NCBI GenBank assembly: GCA_024710585.1
Contig: JANJUM010000132.1
Coordinates: 1 to 41,968, forward strand
Length of the DNA: 41,968 nt
Direction: 5' to 3'
Origin: Desulforhopalus sp.
Lineage (GTDB): Bacteria; Desulfobacterota; Desulfobulbia; Desulfobulbales; Desulfocapsaceae
Below the pieces are notes generated by a model. It saw only the letters and a list, made by a program, of their open reading frames with translations, did not search any database and was not told the origin of the DNA. Made by a program: the position numbers and the translations under genes. Below, in pieces: positions 1 through 7,249 of this stretch; position 1 is the first letter of the stretch, and each line of letters starts with the position of its first letter.

Positions 1-21
1 GACTTCGCTAGGGATGAACCA

Positions 22-540
22 TCAACGGAAACTCTTCCGCCTCCGCACTGCTGTGAACCCAAGCAGACCAGCGCCGAAGAGAAACATGGTCGCCGGCTCG
101 GGCACGGGACTCAAAGAGGAATGATCGATCTTGATGAACGCGCCACCCGACCCATGCGGGCTGAGCTCGACGAAGAGATGGATATTGCCGTAATATCCTG
201 CAAAGAGAGGAAATTCCCCGCGGCTGTAAAGGCCCGAGTCATATGCCCCCTGGGGCTCTTCATATCCGCTGGCCCCCGTCGCCACATAACTGGTCAGCCC
301 GAGCAGGACACCGTCGTTATAGACTGCGAACTGGTCGCCGGACAAGAAGGCATCGGTGACATAGAGCGAGTACCCGGCAGGAAGGTCGAAGGCCCAGGTC
401 TCGTCCACCGCCGTACCAGCGGCATAAAAATAAAAATCATCCCATACGCCTGGGGACAGCACCACGAGAGCAGCAGAGGAGAATGTTCCTCCACCAAGCA
501 TCGTGCCAGCCAAGGCCATTGCTGCAAGTAATTTTTTCAT
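22..540 (-). CDS. PEP-CTERM sorting domain protein, exported
   Basis: A 172-residue protein with an N-terminal signal peptide (Lys-Lys, then a hydrophobic Leu/Ala/Gly stretch ending near residue 24). It ends in a classic PEP-CTERM tail: V-P-E-P-A-T, a hydrophobic helix with an LFGAGLLG core, then an Arg/Lys-rich end. PEP-CTERM tails are known sorting signals cut by exosortase in the inner membrane of biofilm- and exopolysaccharide-forming Gram-negatives. The middle is rich in Gly, Tyr, Ser and Asp and looks like a beta-rich secreted domain; I recognise no enzymatic motif. The ATG at 540 follows a G-rich Shine-Dalgarno (GAGGGGGGG). No exosortase or EPS gene lies in this window. The cargo role (surface or matrix protein) is inferred; the tail itself is certain. 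Confidence 0.9.
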   Translation of the reverse strand: MKKLLAAMALAGTMLGGGTFSSAALVVLSPGVWDDFYFYAAGTAVDETWAFDLPAGYSLYVTDAFLSGDQFAVYNDGVLLGLTSYVATGASGYEEPQGAYDSGLYSRGEFPLFAGYYGNIHLFVELSPHGSGGAFIKIDHSSLSPVPEPATMFLFGAGLLGFTAVRRRKSFR

Positions 541-1123
541 ATCCCCCCCTCACTAATTATTTATCATGCCGATACATCAAACAACCTTCACACGGACATC
601 AACTCCAACAGATAGTGCAAAAAAGAACAATACTCTTCGAGAGCAACGCTACCATTTCAAACTTTTTCCCCACTACTCAAACATACTTATATCTATAAAT
701 CCATATATTTAATGATTCAATGGTCAGCGCAAACCCTGAAGCCACTGCCAACTCTAGAAATATTTCATATCAATTTTTAACCTCATCAATACCCGCGACA
801 ATATAGCGATCTACTCTGTTTCAATAGCACACTTATATATCATGTTCAATCTGAGTAGTTGCTCTTACGATAACAATTATCAGGATGAGGAGTACAAGGT
901 CACCCCGCTCATCTCATGGCAAGACGGGGAGGCGAAGAAGTGAGGAACGGGCGAGCCTGGAGGCCATCGCTGGCCGTGGCGGGGATATGGCGAAACACCT
1001 GCGGCAACCTTGCGCCGGTGCCGGCCAGGTAAAAAAGGCGGATCGCTGCCAGAGCCGCATCGTCAGATACGGAGGGACTGTCGGGAAACGTTGGCGTAGG
1101 CCCCTGCCATGAGGGGACTGGGG
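541..1123. other. Gene-free region: AT-rich block followed by GC-rich block
   Basis: No convincing gene lies here. About 545-880 is strikingly AT-rich for this window and holds the upstream region of the PEP-CTERM gene. About 885-1120 returns to high GC and contains local inverted repeats: CGGCAA/TTGCgCCG around 1002-1017, and CCTGG (956-960) with CCAGG (1025-1029). The plus-strand open frame at 885-1112 has no ribosome-binding site and an Arg/Gly-rich low-complexity translation, so I do not call it. I found no canonical sigma-54 -24/-12 element upstream of the PEP-CTERM gene. Confidence 0.6.
1101..1116 (-). terminator. Hairpin just past the receiver gene
   Basis: CCCCT (1101-1105) and AGGGG (1112-1116) form a 5-bp stem with a 6-nt loop, starting 8 nt past the stop of the receiver gene on the minus strand. 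A second GGGGCTA nearby could pair alternatively. No T-tract follows, so terminator function is only suggested. Confidence 0.3.
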
Positions 1124-1504
1124 CTAGAGGACCTCGAGGAGACGCTGCACCGTGGCCATATCGAAGGGTTTGTCGATGGCGCCGATAAAGCCGTAACGCC
1201 GGTGGTCGACCATGATCGGGTCCCCGGCAAAACCACTGGAGACGAAGATTTTCGCATTCGGATCGAGGGCGAGGATCTGCGCCGAGGCTTCACTGCCCCC
1301 CATGCCCTGAGGTACGGTAAGGTCGACGATGACCGCCGCATAGGCACAGCCTGCCTCCAGCTGGCGCTGGTACTCGGCCACGGCGGCGCCGCCCTCCGCC
1401 ACCCAGACGCCCTCGAAGCCGAAAAAGCGCAGCATGTGGCAGGCGATTTCCCCCACCATCGCCTCATCATCCATGATGAGGATCTTCCTTTTTTCAGCAG
1501 CCAT
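1124..1504 (-). CDS. Stand-alone response regulator receiver domain
   Basis: A 126-residue single-domain CheY-like receiver. The acidic pocket is D12-D13, the phospho-acceptor is D61 in IVDLTVP, the switch Ser is in VSSG (89-91) and the conserved Lys is K112 in DKPF. I chose the ATG at 1504 because GGAG lies 9 nt upstream; an upstream in-frame start at 1534 would add ten residues unlike a receiver. It has no output domain, so it must act by protein contact or in a phosphorelay. The GMGG-x-EA and SSG-x3-DP-x-M signatures closely match the receiver ending the hybrid kinase at 28865-31570, so it looks like a detached receiver of that family. It lies 138 bp downstream of the LuxR-type gene on the same strand. 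The partner kinase is unknown. Confidence 0.9.
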   Translation of the reverse strand: MAAEKRKILIMDDEAMVGEIACHMLRFFGFEGVWVAEGGAAVAEYQRQLEAGCAYAAVIVDLTVPQGMGGSEASAQILALDPNAKIFVSSGFAGDPIMVDHRRYGFIGAIDKPFDMATVQRLLEVL

Positions 1505-1642
1505 AAATGTACACTCCGCCTTTTGCCGGGTCATCTCTACACACCCCGTCCCTACTGTCAGTATGCCAAAAGCTTCAACGGACAGTCAAGCCCAGCGCGA
1601 GGATCATTCCGTCTTCAACACGCCCCTTATGGCTGCAAGGGT

Positions 1643-2410
1643 TTATAACAGGCCGTTTTGAAAGGCTACCTGGGTGAGATCGACCACCGAACGGCAACCC
1701 AACTTTTTCAGGAGATTGCGGCGGTGGGTGTCGACGGTATGGGGACTGATGAAGAGCCTCGCGGCAATCTCCCGGCTGGTTCTGCCGATTGCCACGTGAC
1801 GAAGAATCTCGAGTTCCCTGCCGGTCAGCCGGTGTTCCTCGCGCAACGGCGAATAGACCTTGCTGAACGCCAGCTCGGCCACATCGGCTTTGCGAAGCCG
1901 TTTGATCGCCAGGCGTACGGGGAGAACCTCCTCGCTCTGCAGCATGATGACATTGCCAAGAACCAGCCCCGGCCGCCCCGCTTCATCGAGCGCCAGCACA
2001 TTGACATTTTCGAGGAGGTTGACGAACATTCCGTTTTTACGTCGGAAACGATAGTTGTACTGAACAAGCACCTGGGTTCTTTCTCCCTCGTCGAGGCTCG
2101 CCACGAAGGCGGTGATATCGGGATAGACATGATTGAGGACGATATCCACCTCGTCGGGGTGGATATTCTCGAGGAAGAAGCCCACCCCCCGCTCGAAAAA
2201 CACCTCGTTGGGATAGCCCGAGACCGCCTCCTGCTGCCTGCCAAGGAAGCTGTAGCGCCCGTCGGGGAACTTGACCACATAGAAAAACGACGCCGTATCG
2301 GGTAAATGCCTGTCGATGAGCAGATGATACTCGATCTGCTTCTGCAGAGACTCTTCGAGAACATACCCCGCCTGCCACACATCCTGATAGGCCTTGAGAT
2401 AGTTACGCAT
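1643..2410 (-). CDS. PAS-like sensor, LuxR-type HTH transcriptional regulator
   Basis: A 255-residue regulator. Residues about 40-160 resemble a PAS_3-type fold, with a G-Y-P segment, an IHPDE segment near 83-87 and a YNYRFRRKNG strand-turn near 118-127. Residues about 194-255 form a LuxR/GerE helix-turn-helix: LTGRELEIL, then REIAARLFISPHTVDTHRR, then LLKKLG. The REC domain of NarL-type regulators is absent, so activation is probably by a ligand or signal at the PAS domain, not by phosphorylation; that is inference. The ATG at 2410 follows GGGGGG. The gene is divergent from microprotein cassette copy 1, and a perfect 12-bp palindrome lies 30 bp upstream of its start, so autoregulation or control of the cassette is plausible. 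Confidence 0.85.
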   Translation of the reverse strand: MRNYLKAYQDVWQAGYVLEESLQKQIEYHLLIDRHLPDTASFFYVVKFPDGRYSFLGRQQEAVSGYPNEVFFERGVGFFLENIHPDEVDIVLNHVYPDITAFVASLDEGERTQVLVQYNYRFRRKNGMFVNLLENVNVLALDEAGRPGLVLGNVIMLQSEEVLPVRLAIKRLRKADVAELAFSKVYSPLREEHRLTGRELEILRHVAIGRTSREIAARLFISPHTVDTHRRNLLKKLGCRSVVDLTQVAFQNGLL

Positions 2411-2439
2411 CGTCGTCCCCCCAATGACCGAAGAAAATA

Positions 2440-2451
2440 CTCAACGTTGAG
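2440..2451. promoter_or_regulatory. 12-bp perfect palindrome, candidate operator
   Basis: CTCAACGTTGAG is a perfect palindrome in the divergent spacer between the LuxR-type gene (start 2410) and the microprotein cassette (start 2631). On the minus strand it lies directly upstream of a TATTTT sequence (2434-2439) that could be a -10, so it would cover the usual activator position. Dyads placed like this are typical of LuxR-family binding sites. No -35 match is visible. Confidence 0.35.
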
Positions 2452-2600
2452 GATATGCACCTGGCTCCGAGCAGGGTAAGCTGCATCAGGCGATGGACCG
2501 GCTGCCACCCCCATCGCCACCCTTTTGCTTCCCGTTGACCGAACATTCCCGCCAGCCGCCGACAAGGGCGACCTCGGCCCGTGCAGCTTCCGCTGCCAGG

Positions 2601-2619
2601 CCATAATCACCGCTTATGG
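2601..2619 (+). promoter_or_regulatory. Inverted repeat touching the ribosome-binding site of cassette copy 1
   Basis: CCATAA (2601-2606) and TTATGG (2614-2619) form a 6-bp inverted repeat with a 7-nt spacer. The right arm runs into the GGAGG Shine-Dalgarno (2618-2622) of the gene at 2631. The left arm contains CATAAT (2602-2607), a 5/6 match to a -10 box. It could therefore be an operator over the -10 or, if transcribed, a hairpin partly masking the ribosome-binding site. Confidence 0.3.
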
Positions 2620-2630
2620 AGGAAAAGGTC

Positions 2631-2813
2631 ATGGAACACTCGCAGATTCTCGTCGCTCTCCTTCTCGTCCCCGTCACCCTGCAAATCCTCTTTCCCCTCT
2701 CCCTGCTCGCCGCGGCTGCGCTCATCGGCCTCTGCAGGCGCCTCCTCGCCTGCCTCTCGACCAGGCCGGAGGGTGTCGTCGTGCCGGAGAGGGTCATGGC
2801 CGAGAAGGCATGA
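2631..2813 (+). CDS. Microprotein A, copy 1: 60-residue one-helix membrane protein
   Basis: Sixty residues starting MEHSQI, followed by a long hydrophobic helix (about residues 7-38, with V-P-V-x-LQIL and P-L motifs), then an Arg/Cys turn and a polar tail. The ATG at 2631 follows GGAGG with 8-nt spacing. I do not recognise the family. The reality of the gene is supported by a second copy at 16939-17121 of exactly the same length: 18 of the first 26 residues are identical, while the tails diverge. In both places it is followed by the same kind of second gene. The predicted topology is a single inner-membrane span with a cytoplasmic positive tail. Function unknown; small membrane regulator, holin-like or toxin-like roles cannot be distinguished. 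Confidence 0.75.
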   Translation: MEHSQILVALLLVPVTLQILFPLSLLAAAALIGLCRRLLACLSTRPEGVVVPERVMAEKA

Positions 2814-2857
2814 CCTCAATGTCGCAAGGGAGAAAAAGTCCACCCTGGAGACGACCG

Positions 2858-3034
2858 ATGACCATCCCCGAGCACCTCTCTTCTTCGGCCTTGTGGAAGA
2901 AATGGGAATTATACTCAGCGCAGCAGAAGGAGGCCATCCTCAAGGAATTCCGCCGCAAGCTTCCCGAGGACCATTTCGACAAGAGGTTGCTGGTGCGTTT
3001 TCTGCGCGATAAACACCAGCAGCAGCCGCTCTGA
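2858..3034 (+). CDS. Microprotein B, copy 1: 58-residue W..WELY protein
   Basis: A soluble, highly charged, probably all-helical 58-residue protein. Its core is W-K-K-W-E-L-Y, then QKEAIL, EFRR, LPEDH and a C-terminal amphipathic segment LLVRFLRDK. The ATG at 2858 has GGAG 7 nt upstream and begins 44 bp after the end of microprotein A. Copy 2 at 17187-17354 matches 26 of 46 aligned residues, with most differences conservative (K/R, E/D, F/Y). That pattern strongly supports a real, selected gene. No known domain is recognised. The partner membrane protein next door suggests the two act together, for example a membrane anchor plus a cytoplasmic binding subunit, but that is inference. Confidence 0.75.
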   Translation: MTIPEHLSSSALWKKWELYSAQQKEAILKEFRRKLPEDHFDKRLLVRFLRDKHQQQPL

Positions 3035-3877
3035 GCCTTGCCAGGAGGAGGGACACAGTCGCCGTCACGCCGCTGACCGAGGCGCGAAACGTGCTCCCGC
3101 AGACGGGGAGGCCTGTCATTGCCCGGGCATGGTTCATCGCCTGATCTGCCTGATATGGTTGACAGGGCCACCCATGGGGCAATCCAGCGCGCTGGCCCAG
3201 GGATTGGCCAGATGGCCCTGCGGGTTGGCATAGCAAAAACGACATTTTCTCGAGGCGATAAACTGACCGAACACCTCATGACAGGACACAGCCTATCCCG
3301 TGAAACCCCTTTCGGCAAGAGGAAAGAGGGCGAGAGCGATCACCTGTTATCCAGAGAATCCCCTTTGTATGAAGAGGGGCCGAGAAAATCATCATCGATT
3401 CTCTGTTGTTGACAGCAAACATTGGTTATCATGACATAGCGCCCAGCGTCCGACCGCCTGCGCGATAAAAACCTTCCGCCGCCAGCCCCCATCCGCCGGC
3501 AAGACCGTCGTGGAGTCCATCCCCGAGATGGGCGCCCCCCCACCACAGGAGAGGCGGAAAGAACCACCCTTATCCCGCCCCCATTGCACCACTCCGCTCT
3601 TGACTGAGGGCGGAAAACAGGTCATTGGAGAAAGACGGTGCGTCGCCACCCCTCCCCTGGAAGGAAGGGGGCGGCAGACCGCGGATACTGGCAAAGACCT
3701 TCCCGCCCCTTGATGAAAGAGATGTCGTCCCCGGCAGGTGCACCGTGCCGGCTGAGGTCGCCCCCCAGCGCAGAGCGGCCGGCAGCGAGGCGAGACCTTC
3801 GACGACACGCTCCTCCCGCTTCCCAGGCAGACATGGCCAACACCCCCGGCACCCTCGTCCATAAGGAACACCATGAG
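3035..3877. other. 843-bp gene-free region with one nested inverted repeat
   Basis: Open frames here (for example 3119-3412 plus) lack ribosome-binding sites and show no recognisable protein. The most structured part is 3352-3405: an outer inverted repeat CAGAGAATC (3352-3360) with GATTCTCTG (3397-3405) encloses an inner hairpin CCCCT (3360-3364) with AGGGG (3375-3379). A perfect TTGACA (3409-3414) follows, but no good -10 is seen 16-18 bp further on. The rest, to the methyltransferase gene, is GC-rich with no recognised feature. Confidence 0.5.
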
Positions 3878-4624
3878 ATGCGCATCGAGATCCGCGACAA
3901 TGGCGAGCTGCGCAGCCTCTACTTCGCCGACGGCCAACTGCAGAGCCGTATCAACCTGTCGCGGCCCTGGGACCTGGCGCTGGCCTATACCCGCTATATG
4001 GCCGCGGCCCTGCTGCTGGTCCCCGAACCGCGGCGGATCACCATGATCGGCCTTGGCGCCGGGGCTCTGGCACAGTTTTTCCTGCACCACTTCCCGCAAT
4101 GCCGCCTCACCTGCGTCGAACCCTCGCGGCGCGTCGTCGCCCTCGCCCGCGCCTTCTTTCGCCTGCCGGAGAGCGAGCGGCTGGAGATCTTTTCTGGCGA
4201 CGGTCGAGACTTTGTCGAAAAAGCCGCGGGAGTCTACGATCTCGTCCTGATCGATGCCTTTGACGACACTGGCATGGCCCCCTCCATCTACGACGAGACG
4301 TTTCTCGGCAACTGCACCGCGCTGCTCGGCGAGGACGGCGTGGCTGTCTGCAATCTGTGGAGCGGCAACCGTCCCCGACTGCGCCAGATCGAAAATGTCC
4401 TCGCTGACAGCTTTACGACCGTCTGGTATCTGCCGGTGCCGGAACGGGGCAATATCGTCGCCTGGGCCACCGGGCAAGAGTCGCCCTGGGAACGCCTGCC
4501 GCATAAACGCAAGCGCCTCGCCTTGCTGGCGCAGCGTTATGGCATCGACTTTCCCGCGGTGGTGGCCACGGCGCGGAGCAACAACCTCAGCCTCGCCCAG
4601 CGCCTGCTCCTCCTGCTGCGCTGA
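3878..4624 (+). CDS. Spermidine-synthase-like SAM-dependent methyltransferase/aminopropyltransferase
   Basis: 248 residues with a Rossmann SAM fold. It has a glycine loop GLGAGA (58-63), the acidic ribose-binding E81 after a beta strand, GDGRDF (107-112) and the strand VLIDAFDD (123-130) typical of spermidine-synthase-like proteins. An N-terminal beta segment, RSLYF.DG.LQSR, is also typical of the family. It lacks the full polyamine-binding set I would expect of SpeE, so a fused-type or orphan spermidine synthase-like protein is the safe call. The start is uncertain: ATG 3878 has AGGA 10 nt upstream and gives the family-like N-terminus, while ATG 3833 would add 15 unusual residues. It converges on srkA with only 3 bp between the stops. 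Confidence 0.75.
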   Translation: MRIEIRDNGELRSLYFADGQLQSRINLSRPWDLALAYTRYMAAALLLVPEPRRITMIGLGAGALAQFFLHHFPQCRLTCVEPSRRVVALARAFFRLPESERLEIFSGDGRDFVEKAAGVYDLVLIDAFDDTGMAPSIYDETFLGNCTALLGEDGVAVCNLWSGNRPRLRQIENVLADSFTTVWYLPVPERGNIVAWATGQESPWERLPHKRKRLALLAQRYGIDFPAVVATARSNNLSLAQRLLLLLR

Positions 4625-4627
4625 GGC

Positions 4628-5635
4628 TCAGAACTCGTTGCCCGTCGGTTGCCCGCCGCCGAGAATGCGCTGCTCCTGGTCGAGCAGGTCGTCGATCTCA
4701 CGACGCCAGTAGTGCCAGTCGCCGAAGCCGTCGATGGCCCTGGTCACGCCGTCCGCCTCGACCTGCCGGGCGCACCAGGCCATGTAGTGGATATAGCGCA
4801 TCGCTCGCAGCGGCTCGATGAGGGCCAGCGTCCTGCGGTCGAAGGGGTGGAAGGTCTCGTAGCCCTCGAGGAGCAGCTCGAGTTCGTAGGCGGCCTCGCC
4901 CGGGGTGCCGGGCAGGAGCAGCCACAGGTCCTGCACCGCCGGACCCATGGCCATATCGTCGAAATCGATGAGAAAGAACCCCTCGCCGGGACGCTCGAGG
5001 ATATTGGAGAAGTGGCAGTCGCCGTGGATGCGCTGGTTTTTCACCGCGGCAAAAAGCGGGGTGATGGTGGCGAAGATCGACTCTCCGGTCCGCCGCAGCT
5101 CTCCGCGCAGATCTTCCGGGACGCAGGGGCAGAGGAGGAGATACTCGAGCTGCTCGCGGCTCGAGGCACCTGGGGCGATCACCGGGCGGTTGGCGGCGCG
5201 ACTGCGGGAACCGACTGCGTGGATGCGGCCGAGCAGGCGCCCCAGGCGCAGCCAGCCCTCCTCGTCGAACTCGTCGCGGCTGCGGCCGCCGCACTTGGGG
5301 AAGATGGCGTAGAGCAGGTCACCGTCCTCGCCCAGGGTCTTGCCTCCCGCCAGGGTCAGCGGGGCGACCGCCGGAATCTCCTCGTCGGCCAGCTGGCGCA
5401 GAAAACGATGCTCGTCGCCGATGGCCGCCGCCGTCCAGCGACCTGGCCGATAGAACTTGGCGATGAGGCGCTCCCCGGCCCTGGTCTCGACCTCGAAAAC
5501 CCGATTGATATAGCTGTTCAGCGGGCGGAAGAGGTTGCTGCACTCGCGCCCCAGCCCCCGTTCCACCAGATGAAGCACCCGATCAGGCCCGAGTTCGCCA
5601 AAGCCACCGTATTTCTTCCTCTCGCCCTTTGCCAT
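4628..5635 (-). CDS. srkA: Stress response Ser/Thr protein kinase SrkA/RdoA/YihE family
   Basis: 335 residues, close to the about 328 of E. coli SrkA. It carries the family's N-terminal PLNSYINRV and KFYRPGRWT (K60 is the likely ATP lysine), the catalytic-loop HGDCH (204-208) with N211, the metal-binding DFDD (224-227), GPAVQDLW (231-238) and EPLRAMR (274-280). SrkA is a cytoplasmic kinase of the aminoglycoside phosphotransferase fold that protects against envelope and oxidative stress in enterobacteria. The ATG at 5635 has a strong GGAGG upstream; the open frame extends further but without family similarity. A TACTAT hexamer about 57 bp upstream of the start could be its -10. The orthology call rests on motif agreement across the whole length. 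Confidence 0.85.
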   Translation of the reverse strand: MAKGERKKYGGFGELGPDRVLHLVERGLGRECSNLFRPLNSYINRVFEVETRAGERLIAKFYRPGRWTAAAIGDEHRFLRQLADEEIPAVAPLTLAGGKTLGEDGDLLYAIFPKCGGRSRDEFDEEGWLRLGRLLGRIHAVGSRSRAANRPVIAPGASSREQLEYLLLCPCVPEDLRGELRRTGESIFATITPLFAAVKNQRIHGDCHFSNILERPGEGFFLIDFDDMAMGPAVQDLWLLLPGTPGEAAYELELLLEGYETFHPFDRRTLALIEPLRAMRYIHYMAWCARQVEADGVTRAIDGFGDWHYWRREIDDLLDQEQRILGGGQPTGNEF

Positions 5636-5812
5636 GCGTTCCTCCGGCATCCCTCCTGCACAACGTACCCCCCATGGGCCCGCTACAGTCGATAGTACCA
5701 CGCTGTCCCGCTTTGCAAAAGGCGTTGTTGGCCGCCATGCCGACAAAGGCGTGGCCATTGCCGGCCACTGGGTGTATCCTGCCAGCCATGATCACCACCC
5801 CTGCAGAAATTC

Positions 5813-6604
5813 ATGAACGCATCACCCCTCCTCCTCTCCGCCGTTAGCGGCGATGCCGCCGCCGGATGTGCTGGCTACTGCCGGCGCTGCCGGCGGGAAC
5901 ACCGGCTCGGCCCCGGCGAAAGCCGCGCCGCCGCACTGCGGCTCATGGAACGGCTGCACCGCGAGGGCACGGTCGACCTCTTTCGCGAGCAGTCCCGCCC
6001 CGACCCGGGCCTCTCCACCGAGGTCCTCTTCGGCCCGGCGCGGGGCAAGATGTTCGGGGTGCTGCAGTGCTGCACGGCAGACGGAACGCTTCGCCACCTC
6101 TACGCCTTCTCAGGCCAGTACGAAGGCCGCTGGCTGGTTCCCGGCTGGGTGCCGCCTGTCTTCGATCCCGAGGACTTCGCCCGCGTCCACGACCCGCTGG
6201 AGCGGCGCATCAAGGAAATGGGCCGCGAGCTCGACAGCCCGGCTATTTCGGGGGAGCGCCGCCTCCTGCTGCGCCGCGAACGGCGCCTCTTGTCGCGACG
6301 GCTGATGCTCGACCTGCACGGGCTCTACCGGCTGCCCAACCCGCGCGGCGAGGAGCTGCCCATGGCCGAGGCGTTCCTCGGTAACGGCAACATGCCCACC
6401 GGCACCGGCGACTGCTGCGCCCCCAAGCTCCTCGCCGAAGCCTGCCGCCATGGCTTGCGCCCGCTGGGGCTGAGCGAATTCTACTGGGGCCGCGAAAACC
6501 GCTCCGGCACCCGCGACCATGGCCGCTTCAGCTCCCCCTGCGAGGAGAAATGCCTGCCGATCCTCGGCTTCATGCTCTGCGGACTGGACGGGGAGAGGAC
6601 GTGA
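5813..6604 (+). CDS. Cys-rich protein, N-terminal half of RluA-type fusion proteins (stand-alone here)
   Basis: 263 residues with a Cys-x3-Cys-x2-Cys cluster near the start (C19, C23, C26), C86-C87, a GNGNMPTGTGDCC segment (C201-C202) followed by APKLL, and C243, C247 and C256. From memory, the GNMPTGTGDCCAPKLL region forms the N-terminal half of long RluA-family pseudouridine synthases in other bacteria (for example Vibrio-type proteins of about 550 residues). Here it is a separate gene whose TGA overlaps the ATG of the pseudouridine synthase by one base (TGATG), so the two are translationally coupled. The many cysteines suggest metal binding. The middle is Arg/Leu-rich and helical (150-170). 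The upstream ribosome-binding site is weak. Biochemical role unknown. Confidence 0.8.
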   Translation: MNASPLLLSAVSGDAAAGCAGYCRRCRREHRLGPGESRAAALRLMERLHREGTVDLFREQSRPDPGLSTEVLFGPARGKMFGVLQCCTADGTLRHLYAFSGQYEGRWLVPGWVPPVFDPEDFARVHDPLERRIKEMGRELDSPAISGERRLLLRRERRLLSRRLMLDLHGLYRLPNPRGEELPMAEAFLGNGNMPTGTGDCCAPKLLAEACRHGLRPLGLSEFYWGRENRSGTRDHGRFSSPCEEKCLPILGFMLCGLDGERT

Positions 6605-7230
6605 TGGACATCCTCTATCAGGACCGGCAGCTGGTGGTGGTGGTCAAGCCAGGGGGGCTGCTCGCCGTTCCCGGCCGCGGCCCGGACAAGCTCGACTCGG
6701 TGGCCACCAGGCTGCGCCAGGAAGTGCCGGAAATGATCGCCCAGCCAGCGGTGCATCGCCTCGACATGTACACCTCGGGGTTGATGGTCTTCGCGGTGAC
6801 CGGCGCAGCGCACCGGCTGCTCTCCATGGACTTCGCCGCCGGACGGGTGGAAAAGGGCTATACCGCGCTCCTCGAGGGCGAGGTCGACGAGGCGGAAGGC
6901 GAGATGCGCCTGCATTTCCGCCTCGACCCGCAGCACCGCCCCCTGCAGGTCTACGACCCGCAGCAGGGCAAGCTCGGCATCACCCGCTGGCGCAGGCTCT
7001 GCCGCGAAGGCTGCCTGACGCGGGTCCTCTTCACCCCGCTCACCGGCCGCACCCACCAACTCCGCCTCCACGCCGCCCACCCCTTCGGACTGGCGGTGCC
7101 GATCAAGGGCGACAGCCTCTACGGCCTCGGCCAGGAAGGCGAGGCGATGTGCCTGCACGCCAGTTCTCTCGCCTTCCGCCACCCCGAGGGCGGTCAGAGG
7201 CTCGAGTTCCACTCCCCACCGCCCTTTTGA
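6604..7230 (+). CDS. RluA-family RNA pseudouridine synthase, short single-domain form
   Basis: 208 residues, about the size of E. coli RluA (219), without an S4 domain. The catalytic motif is HRLDMYTSG (51-59) with D54 as the nucleophile. Downstream are the family strands L-T-G-R-T-H-Q-L-R-L-H and a C-terminal CLHAS..AFRHP. It is expected to isomerise uridine in 23S rRNA and/or tRNA; the exact target cannot be read from sequence. The ATG overlaps the stop of the preceding Cys-rich gene, with GGAGAGG just upstream, giving a two-gene unit equivalent to proteins fused elsewhere. The frame extends upstream to 6550 but that part is not family-like. It converges on the TPR-methyltransferase gene 20 bp away. 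Confidence 0.88.
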   Translation: MDILYQDRQLVVVVKPGGLLAVPGRGPDKLDSVATRLRQEVPEMIAQPAVHRLDMYTSGLMVFAVTGAAHRLLSMDFAAGRVEKGYTALLEGEVDEAEGEMRLHFRLDPQHRPLQVYDPQQGKLGITRWRRLCREGCLTRVLFTPLTGRTHQLRLHAAHPFGLAVPIKGDSLYGLGQEGEAMCLHASSLAFRHPEGGQRLEFHSPPPF

Positions 7231-7249
7231 GCGCAGCGATGGTGCGGCT

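Noticed and set aside
541-700. Sigma-54 promoter for the PEP-CTERM gene
   Set aside because: No TGGC-N-TTGC pair with correct spacing on the minus strand.
885-1112. 75-codon plus-strand open frame
   Set aside because: No ribosome-binding site, Arg/Gly-rich low complexity, no homology I recognise.
880-1120. Possible cyclic-di-GMP (GEMM) riboswitch
   Set aside because: Some GC-rich stems, but the conserved loop and tetraloop-receptor elements are not recognisable.
3119-3412. 97-codon plus-strand open frame in the gene-free region
   Set aside because: No ribosome-binding site or motif, and it spans the nested inverted repeat.
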